This document shows positions 14,234-19,361 of a stretch of DNA of 19,361 nt, piece after piece (the first letter of the stretch is position 1; every line of letters starts with the position of its first letter). The notes beneath the pieces were generated by a model that worked only from the letters and a program-made list of their open reading frames with translations, was not told the DNA's origin and ran no database searches. The position numbers were made by a program, and so were the translations under genes. Location: positions 1 through 19,361 of the forward strand of contig JBBQSN010000057.1 in NCBI GenBank assembly GCA_038213835.1. Direction: 5' to 3'. This stretch comes from JBBQSN01 sp038213835. GTDB lineage: Bacteria; Actinomycetota; Actinomycetes; Actinomycetales; CAWJMD01.

Positions 14234-14281
14234 CTCACCTGGCTCACCTGGCTCACCTGACTCACCTGGCTCACCTGACTC
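14228..14281. repeat. Six tandem copies of a 9-bp repeat (ACCTGRCTC)
   Basis: Units ACCTGACTC, ACCTGGCTC, ACCTGGCTC, ACCTGACTC, ACCTGGCTC and ACCTGACTC run without gaps, the first supplying the last Thr codon and TGA of the L,D-transpeptidase gene. A partial degenerate unit follows. The unit varies only A/G at one position. Repeat length is a multiple of three and lies after the stop, so copy-number change would not alter the protein. Confidence 0.9.
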
Positions 14282-14313
14282 ACTGACTCGCCACGCAGGT
14301 GTGCCCAGGTGAG
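14261..14313 (+). terminator. Possible hairpin between the 9-bp repeat and its inverted copy
   Basis: CCAGGTGAG (14305-14313) is the exact reverse complement of CTCACCTGG, which occurs at 14234, 14243 and 14261. The nearest pair gives a nine-bp stem with a 35-nt loop, and alternative registers are possible. It follows the L,D-transpeptidase stop and may end transcription or protect the mRNA 3' end. No U-tract. Confidence 0.35.
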
Positions 14314-14609
14314 GCTGGCCGTCGGTTGCTTCGAGGACTGCGGCGAGGCCCAGGTCGGCCGGCAGCTGAACGGGTTGCGAGAGGGAGCTGCTCGACCCGG
14401 CCCGCGCGGCGGCCTGAGGGCCGTTCTCGGACAGGTCCTTCGGTCAGGCGCCATCCCGCGGTCGGGGCGGCTCGGTCTCCCAGCGGGTGCGGTGGGCGTC
14501 GTCGGACTCCTCCCACCACGGCGTCCCGGGCTGAAGACCCTGCTCGAGACGGGACAGCCGATGACCGTCCCGGCCGGGCCGTGAGGACCCCCCGCGCGCA
14601 CGGGCCCGG
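14314..14609. other. Region between converging genes, no firm gene
   Basis: No start codon with a ribosome binding site opens a convincing gene. One minus-strand frame has protein-like composition: from about 14580 to the stop at 14444 it reads GRDGHRLSRLEQGLQPGTPW then WEESDDAHRTRWE, with high third-position GC, and the same frame continues open after the stop to about 14290. No ATG, GTG or TTG start is available between the exporter's stop and this segment. It could be a gene remnant, or chance in GC-rich DNA. Confidence 0.4.
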
Positions 14610-16058
14610 TCAGGAACGTCCCGGGCGACCCCGCGGGAGCAGGAACGCCGCGAGGGTCGCCACCGCCACCGAGGCCGCAGCGACCAGCAACGCGGTGGGC
14701 AGCGCCCCCTGGAAACCACCCGGGGTGATGGAACCGCCGTCCGCGAGGAAGACGGCCGCGATGACCGCGACGCCGAGGGCGACGCCGAACTCGCGCAGCG
14801 TGGCGTTCGCCGAGCTCGCGGTGGCGGTGTCCTCCTCGGCCATCCCGTCCAGGACGGCCGTCGTGCTCGGCGCGAAGGTCAGGCCCATGCCGGTGCCGGC
14901 CATGATGAAGGCGGGCACCAGCGACGCGTAGCTGTCGAGGTCGGCGGTCAGCACCGCGAGCCAGACCAGGGAGGCCGTCTGCAGGGTCAACCCCACGATG
15001 AGCAGCGGGCGCACTCCCACCCGCCCGGCGAGCAGCCCTGCCAGTGGTGCCACGACCATCGGCGCCGCCGTCCAGGGCAACGTGCGCAGGCCCGCCTCCA
15101 GCGGCGAGTAGCCCAGGTCGACCTGGAGCTGCTGGGCGAGCAGGAAGACCGCGCCGAACATCCCGAGGGTGAAGGTCACGCCGATGACGTTGGCGACGCT
15201 GAAGCCACGGAAGGCGAACAGCCGCAGCGGCAGCACCGCGTCGGCGCGGCCACGGGCGTAGACGACGTAGGCAGGGACCAGCAGCACCGCCGCGGCGAGC
15301 GAACCGACCACTCCCGTGGAGCCCCAGCCGTTCTCGTTGCCGTGCACGATGCCCCAGATCGCCAGGAAGACCGACCCGCCCAGCAGCAGCGTGCCGACCA
15401 GGTCAGGGCGCTGGCGACGTCCGAACGACTCGGCCAGGGCGAACCGGGCCAGCGGGAGTGCGACCACGGCGACCGGCACGTTCAGCCAGAAGATCGCCTG
15501 CCAGGAGATCCCCTCGACCACGGCGCCGCCGATCACCGGGCCGAGCGCGACGCCGAGGCCGGAGACACCGCCCCAGACGCCGATCGCGGCTGCGCGTCGC
15601 GACGGCGGGACGGCCGAGGCCAGCAGCGCCAGCGAGAGCGGCAGGATCGCGGCCGCCCCGAGGCCCTGCACGGCGCGCGCGACGACCAGGGACGTGGCGT
15701 CCGAGCTCAGGGCCGCGGCCGCGGAGGCGAGCGTGAAGAGGGTGATGCCGCCGAGGAACACGCGGCGTCGCCCCCACCGGTCCCCCAGGGTCGCGGCCGG
15801 CAGCATGAAGGTCGCGAAGGCGAGGGTGTACGCGTTCACGAACCACTGCAGGTCGCTCACGGAGGCCCGCAGGTCGGGCCCGATCACGGCCAGCGCGTTG
15901 GTCATCACCAGGTTGTCCAGGGTCGCCATGAACATCGGCAGCGAGGCCGCGACGAGGGCGACCCCGACCGGGACCCGGCGGCGTCCAGGAGGGGCAGCGT
16001 CGTCACGGGCGGGCTGCGTGGCCGGCGGATCCGGCGCGGCGGGAAGGGTGGTGGACAT
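14610..16058 (-). CDS. MFS multidrug exporter, DHA2 (EmrB/QacA) family
   Basis: A 482-aa proton-driven drug exporter in the cytoplasmic membrane. After a hydrophilic N-terminus (about 30 residues) the first helix contains SLPMFMATLDNLVMTNAL, with the Asp typical of DHA2 members. Then come LQWFVNAYTLAFATFMLPAA, motif A GDRWGRRRVFLGG, ARAVQGLGAAAILPLSLAL, and the motif C helix VSGLGVALGPVIGGAVVEG; about 14 hydrophobic segments are visible, the usual DHA2 number. The ATG at 16058 is preceded by GAGGAG with an eight-base spacing. It is divergent from a TetR regulator at 16134, and two 20-bp palindromic sites lie between them, so it is probably repressed by that regulator until a ligand (perhaps the exported drug) binds. 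Substrate unknown. Confidence 0.95.
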   Translation of the reverse strand: MSTTLPAAPDPPATQPARDDAAPPGRRRVPVGVALVAASLPMFMATLDNLVMTNALAVIGPDLRASVSDLQWFVNAYTLAFATFMLPAATLGDRWGRRRVFLGGITLFTLASAAAALSSDATSLVVARAVQGLGAAAILPLSLALLASAVPPSRRAAAIGVWGGVSGLGVALGPVIGGAVVEGISWQAIFWLNVPVAVVALPLARFALAESFGRRQRPDLVGTLLLGGSVFLAIWGIVHGNENGWGSTGVVGSLAAAVLLVPAYVVYARGRADAVLPLRLFAFRGFSVANVIGVTFTLGMFGAVFLLAQQLQVDLGYSPLEAGLRTLPWTAAPMVVAPLAGLLAGRVGVRPLLIVGLTLQTASLVWLAVLTADLDSYASLVPAFIMAGTGMGLTFAPSTTAVLDGMAEEDTATASSANATLREFGVALGVAVIAAVFLADGGSITPGGFQGALPTALLVAAASVAVATLAAFLLPRGRPGRS

Positions 16059-16077
16059 GGAGCGCTCCTCGGCGACT

Positions 16078-16127
16078 AAGGCATCAAGTGATTACTTCGC
16101 CGACGCTAAGTTATCGTTTGATACCTT
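16078..16127. promoter_or_regulatory. Twin 20-bp TetR operators
   Basis: Site 1 (16078-16097, AAGGCATCAAGTGATTACTT) and site 2 (16108-16127, AAGTTATCGTTTGATACCTT) are separated by 10 bp. Each is a quasi-palindrome (site 2: AAGTTATC, four bases, GATACCTT), and site 1 matches the reverse complement of site 2 at 16 of 20 positions. The centres are 30 bp apart, about three helical turns, so two dimers would bind one face. Their A/T-rich sequence contrasts with the surroundings. They cover the regulator's -10 box and the upstream region of the exporter, so binding should silence both genes. Confidence 0.8.
16122..16127 (+). promoter_or_regulatory. -10 box TACCTT of a leaderless tetR transcript
   Basis: TACCTT fits TANNNT and is followed by six bases and the ATG at 16134. 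It lies inside operator site 2, which gives direct autorepression. No clear ribosome binding site is present. The -35 region is not distinct. Confidence 0.5.
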
Positions 16128-16133
16128 GTCAAG

Positions 16134-16742
16134 ATGAGTCCTGAGACCGGTCCACGGACCCGGATGAGCGCCGATCGACGCCGGGCCCACGTGCTGCGAG
16201 CCGCGACCACCGCCTTCGCCCGCACCGGCTACGCGGGCACCAGCACCGAGGCGGTGGCATCGCAGGCAGGGGTCTCGCAGCCCTATGTCGTCCGGATCTT
16301 CGGGAGCAAGCTGGATCTGTTCCTCGCGGTGTTCGAGTCCGTGACGCGCACCGTGCGGGACCGGTTCGCCGAGGTGGTGGACGCGGCGCCGTTCGACCCG
16401 TCGTCGGAGGACGACTGGCGCCGGCTCAGCGAGAGCTACCTGAACCTCCTCGGGGACCGCGATGCCCTCCTGGTGATGATGCACGGGTTCCTGGCCAGCG
16501 ACGTGCCGGAGATCGGGGCTCAGGCGCGGCGGACGATGGGGGACGTGTACGAGGTGGTGCTCCGTACCGGTTGCACCGAGGAACGCGCTCGCGACTTCGT
16601 CGCCTACGGCATGCTGCTCAACGTCCTGGTGGCGATCGGCGCGACGGAGCCGGGCCAGGGTGCGGCCCTGAAGAGCCTGTTGCAGTGCGCCTTCGGCGAG
16701 GGGATCCACCTCGTCCGCGACGGCCGGGCGACCTCGTCCTGA
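16134..16742 (+). CDS. TetR/AcrR family transcriptional regulator
   Basis: A 202-aa one-component repressor. The N-terminal DNA-binding domain (about residues 14-60) has the classic pattern RAHVLRAATTAFARTGYAGT, STEAVASQAGVSQPYVVRIF and GSKLDLFLAVFESV, that is, the helix-turn-helix followed by the conserved F/Y-K-L region. The C-terminal helical domain (about 70-202) is variable and should bind the inducer. ATG 16134 is used because the TetR domain begins close behind it and a -10 box lies six bases upstream; ATG 16164 is a weaker alternative. It is divergent from the MFS exporter and probably represses both through the two operators at 16078-16127. The inducer cannot be told from sequence. 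Confidence 0.95.
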   Translation: MSPETGPRTRMSADRRRAHVLRAATTAFARTGYAGTSTEAVASQAGVSQPYVVRIFGSKLDLFLAVFESVTRTVRDRFAEVVDAAPFDPSSEDDWRRLSESYLNLLGDRDALLVMMHGFLASDVPEIGAQARRTMGDVYEVVLRTGCTEERARDFVAYGMLLNVLVAIGATEPGQGAALKSLLQCAFGEGIHLVRDGRATSS

Positions 16743-16787
16743 CGTCTCGACGCCGATCCCGGTCGACGAGGCACCCGGCGCTCTCAA

Positions 16788-16817
16788 CTTGAACTGCTCA
16801 AGGAAGTGGTGCAATGT
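16788..16817 (+). promoter_or_regulatory. furA-katG promoter with overlapping inverted repeat
   Basis: TTGAAC (16789-16794) and CAATGT (16812-16817) are separated by 17 bp; six bases later comes the ATG at 16824, so the mRNA is probably leaderless. A perfect five-bp inverted repeat, CTTGA-ACTGC-TCAAG (16788-16802), covers the -35 box and is a good candidate for the autoregulatory FurA site. FurA autorepression upstream of furA-katG is known in actinobacteria; this exact box is inferred. Confidence 0.6.
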
Positions 16818-16823
16818 CGGCCC

Positions 16824-17288
16824 ATGACCACCGTTGCCGACGTCGAGAGCCTGCTGCGCTCCGCGTCGCTGCGGGTCACGCGCCCCCGGGTGGCGGTCCT
16901 GATCGCCGTGCACGAGCAGCCGCACGCCGACACCGAGGCGCTCATCGGCGCAGCCCGCGAGGACCTCGGCGCCGTCTCGCACCAGGCGGTGTACGACGTG
17001 CTGCGCGCGCTGACCGATGCCGGGCTGCTGCGCCGGATCCAGCCGGCCGGGTCGGTGGCCCGCTACGAGGCGCGGGTCGGCGACAACCACCACCATGTCG
17101 TCTGCCGCTCGTGCGGATCGATCGCCGACCTCGACTGCGCGCTGGGTGAGGCCCCGTGCCTGAGTCCCTCTGACGACGCCGGCTTCTCCATCGACGAGGC
17201 CGAGGTCATCTACTGGGGCCGCTGCCCCGACTGCGCGGCCCCGACGACTTCCTTCAACGACGCACACGAGCAGAGAGGCAGACCGTGA
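16824..17288 (+). CDS. furA: Fur family regulator (FurA type) of the katG operon
   Basis: A 154-aa metal-dependent repressor that senses peroxide or iron and controls katG. The winged-helix domain (about 1-85) contains RSASLRVTRPRVAVLIAVHE and SHQAVYDVLRALTDAGLLRR. The metal-binding dimerisation domain has NHHHVVCRSCGSIADLDCAL, with the His cluster and CxxC, and a second CxxC (CPDC) near the C-terminus, fitting a structural zinc site. ATG 16824 gives the usual FurA N-terminus; an in-frame start at 16806 lies inside the promoter. Its TGA overlaps the GTG of katG (GTGA), so the two are cotranscribed and translationally coupled, as in mycobacteria and streptomycetes. Under oxidative stress it should release the promoter and raise catalase-peroxidase. 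Confidence 0.93.
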   Translation: MTTVADVESLLRSASLRVTRPRVAVLIAVHEQPHADTEALIGAAREDLGAVSHQAVYDVLRALTDAGLLRRIQPAGSVARYEARVGDNHHHVVCRSCGSIADLDCALGEAPCLSPSDDAGFSIDEAEVIYWGRCPDCAAPTTSFNDAHEQRGRP

Positions 17289-19361
17289 CCGAGACCGATC
17301 CGAAGCCTGACCCGAACCAGCGGGACGCCAGCGCCAGCCCGCAGGGCACCGACACCACCGCGAGCACCAGCGAGAGCGAGAACCCGGCCATCCAGGGCCC
17401 GACGGCGGACGTCAGCCAGCGGCCGCGCAGCAACCGTGACTGGTGGCCGAACCAGGTCGACCTGCAGGTCCTCAACCGGACCTCGCGCCAGTCCGACCCG
17501 CTCGGTGAGGACTTCGACTACACCAAGGCCGTCCAGGCGCTGGATGTCGAGGCGGTCAAGGCCGATCTCGTCTCGGTCATGCGCACCTCGCAGGACTGGT
17601 GGCCGGCCGACTACGGCCACTACGGCCCGCTGTTCATCCGCATGTCCTGGCACGCCGCCGGCACCTACCGCCAGGCCGACGGTCGTGGCGGCGCAGGAGC
17701 GGGCGAGCAGCGCTTCGCCCCGCTCAACAGCTGGCCGGACAACGCCAACCTGGACAAGGCTCGTCGCCTGCTGCTGCCGGTCAAGCAGAAGTACGGCCGC
17801 TCACTGTCCTGGGCCGACCTGCTCGTGCTCGCCGGCAACGTCGCCCACGAGGACATGGGCTTCCAGACCTTCGGCTTCGCCTTCGGGCGTGAGGACGTGT
17901 GGCAGCCCGAGGAGGTCTTCTGGGGTCCGGAGGACACCTGGCTGGGTGACGAGCGCTACAGCGACGACGACCCGCTCGACCTCGAGGAGGGCGAGCTCGG
18001 CGCCGTCACGATGGGCCTCATCTACGTCAACCCCGAGGGCCCCAAGGGCCGGCCCGACCCGGTCGCCTCCGCGCACGACATCCGCGTCACGTTCAGCCGG
18101 ATGGCCATGAACAGCGAGGAGACGGTCGCACTCATCGCCGGCGGCCACACCTTCGGCAAGACGCACGGCGGCGGCGACCCGACGCTCGTGGGTCCAGAGC
18201 CCGAGGGCTGCCCGGTGCACTCGGGCGGCATCGGCTGGAACAGCGAGTTCGGCAAGGGCAAGGCCGAGGACACCATCACCTCCGGTCTCGAAGGCGCGTG
18301 GACGCCGACGCCGACGCAGTGGGACAACAGCTACTGGGACACGCTGTTCGCCTGGGAGTGGGAGCTCACCGAGAGCCCGGCCGGCGCCAAGCAGTGGCAG
18401 CCGACCGACCCCGCCTCCGCGACGGTGCCGGACGCCCACCGCGAGGGCGTCGTGCACCGCCCGATGATGGCGACGACCGACCTCGCGCTGATCAAGGACC
18501 CTGAGTTCCGCGCGATCTCCGAGCGTTTCCGCGACAACCCGGAGGAGTTCTCCGCGGCGTACGCCAAGGCCTGGTTCAAGCTGTTGCACCGCGACATGGG
18601 GCCCGTCTCCCGCTACGTCGGCCCGTGGGTGCCGCAGGAGGTGCAGCTCTGGCAGGACCCGGTCCCGCCGGTCGAGCACGAGCTCGTCAGCGAGTCCGAC
18701 GTCGCAGAGCTCAAGCGCACGATCCTGGACTCGGGCCTGACGGTGTCGCAGCTCGTGAACACCGCGTGGGCGGCAGCCGCGTCCTACCGCACCACCGACA
18801 AGCGCGGCGGTGCCAACGGCGCCCGCCTGCGCCTGGCGCCGCAGAAGGACTGGGCCGTCAACGCCGGCACCGGCGAGGTCGTCGCGAGGCTGGAGGAGAT
18901 CAGGTCCTCGGTCGGCACGCCGATCTCGCTCGCCGACCTGATCGTGCTGGCCGGTTGCGCCGGCGTCGAGAAGGCCGCCGCCGAGGCAGGCGTGGCGATC
19001 ACGGTGCCGTTCACGCCGGGGCGCACCGACGCCTCGCAGGAGCAGACCGACGTCGACACCTTCAGGTGGCTCGAGCCGCGCGCGGACGGCTTCCGCAACT
19101 GGATCACGCCGGGGGCCAAGCTCACTCCCGAGACGCTCCTGGTCGACCGGGCGTACATGCTCGAGCTGACCGCCAAGGAGCTGACGGTCCTCGTCGGCGG
19201 CCTGCGCGTCCTCGGAGCGAACGCCGGCGGCGTCCAGCACGGTGTGTTCACCGAGCGGCCGGGCGTCCTGTCGCAGGACTTCTTCAGCAACCTGCTGGAC
19301 CTCGGCATCTCGTGGCGCACGTCGACAGACGACGAGGACGTGTACGAGGGGCTGGACGCGT
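17285..19361 (+). CDS. katG: Catalase-peroxidase KatG (3' end beyond window)
   Basis: A bifunctional heme enzyme that removes hydrogen peroxide; 692 codons are visible of an expected 740 or so, and the frame is still open at the window edge. The distal heme residues are Arg119, Trp122 and His123 in IRMSWHAAGTYR; the proximal His288 is in LIAGGHTFGKTHG. The Met-Tyr-Trp crosslink can be assigned to Met273 (RMAMNSEE), Tyr247 (GLIYVNPEGP) and Trp122. Ser333 in TSGLE corresponds to mycobacterial Ser315. The C-terminal, non-heme peroxidase-like domain begins near residue 440. The N-terminus carries a long Asp/Ser/Thr-rich extension. GTG 17285 overlaps the furA stop; AGAGAGG (17272-17278) is six bases upstream. 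All catalytic residues are intact, so the enzyme should be active. Confidence 0.97.
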   Translation, partial: MTETDPKPDPNQRDASASPQGTDTTASTSESENPAIQGPTADVSQRPRSNRDWWPNQVDLQVLNRTSRQSDPLGEDFDYTKAVQALDVEAVKADLVSVMRTSQDWWPADYGHYGPLFIRMSWHAAGTYRQADGRGGAGAGEQRFAPLNSWPDNANLDKARRLLLPVKQKYGRSLSWADLLVLAGNVAHEDMGFQTFGFAFGREDVWQPEEVFWGPEDTWLGDERYSDDDPLDLEEGELGAVTMGLIYVNPEGPKGRPDPVASAHDIRVTFSRMAMNSEETVALIAGGHTFGKTHGGGDPTLVGPEPEGCPVHSGGIGWNSEFGKGKAEDTITSGLEGAWTPTPTQWDNSYWDTLFAWEWELTESPAGAKQWQPTDPASATVPDAHREGVVHRPMMATTDLALIKDPEFRAISERFRDNPEEFSAAYAKAWFKLLHRDMGPVSRYVGPWVPQEVQLWQDPVPPVEHELVSESDVAELKRTILDSGLTVSQLVNTAWAAAASYRTTDKRGGANGARLRLAPQKDWAVNAGTGEVVARLEEIRSSVGTPISLADLIVLAGCAGVEKAAAEAGVAITVPFTPGRTDASQEQTDVDTFRWLEPRADGFRNWITPGAKLTPETLLVDRAYMLELTAKELTVLVGGLRVLGANAGGVQHGVFTERPGVLSQDFFSNLLDLGISWRTSTDDEDVYEGLDA

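Noticed and set aside
14228..14313. CRISPR array
   Set aside because: The repeats are 9 bp and contiguous, with no spacers and no cas genes nearby.
14309..14584. Plus-strand 91-codon open frame after the 9-bp repeat
   Set aside because: It has no ribosome binding site, no recognisable motif and irregular codon use.
15316..16137. Long plus-strand frames opposite the MFS exporter
   Set aside because: The minus-strand exporter has all family motifs and hydrophobic segments; the plus-strand readings are basic, low-complexity shadows.
17801..19240. A 479-codon minus-strand frame opposite katG
   Set aside because: katG on the plus strand has intact family motifs throughout; the opposite frame is a GC-bias shadow.

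Overview
The window comes from a high-GC Gram-positive bacterium of the class Actinomycetes. The evidence is strong G/C bias at third codon positions, many GTG starts, tRNA genes without an encoded CCA end, a SAM-IV riboswitch (a class known mainly from this group), a furA-katG pair and -10 boxes placed directly in front of start codons. A genus cannot be fixed from the sequence; a Nocardioidaceae- or Cellulomonadaceae-like organism would fit.

Layout. (1) 1-1958 is a decayed accessory segment. It holds the 3' part of a LuxR-type response regulator, a frameshifted small membrane-protein gene (minus strand), a frameshifted lipoprotein gene, and an integrase relic with an internal deletion. It ends at the 3' end of tRNA-Phe, a classic integration target. 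(2) 2004-2364 is a tRNA-Glu(UUC)-Asp(GUC)-Phe(GAA) operon on the minus strand with a recognisable promoter. (3) 2394-2747 is a small zincin-like metallopeptidase. (4) 2774-6600 is a two-component system (kinase and LuxR-type regulator, minus) divergent from an ABC-2 type exporter (ATPase and permease, plus), with an inverted repeat between them. (5) 6653-8200 is a promoter, a SAM-IV riboswitch and a class V aminotransferase / cysteine desulfurase-like enzyme. (6) 8209-11547 is a structured leader candidate and a large secreted subtilisin-like protease with three C-terminal repeats. (7) 11568-12332 is a dimethylargininase. (8) 12687-14233 is a secreted acidic coiled-coil protein, a terminator-like hairpin, and an L,D-transpeptidase lipoprotein whose stop codon lies in a 9-bp tandem repeat. 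(9) 14610-16742 is a DHA2-type drug exporter divergent from a TetR regulator, with two 20-bp operators between them. (10) 16789-19361 is the oxidative-stress operon furA-katG; katG runs off the window.

The genes are mostly self-contained regulatory units: stimulus-controlled export (two-component/ABC and TetR/MFS), sulfur metabolism under SAM control, cell-envelope and secreted proteins, and peroxide defence. Nothing amounts to a clearly new defence or biosynthetic system. The least explained elements are the structured leader before the protease, the hairpin that encloses the likely start codon of the L,D-transpeptidase gene, the 9-bp repeat with its downstream inverted copy, and the broken genes beside tRNA-Phe.
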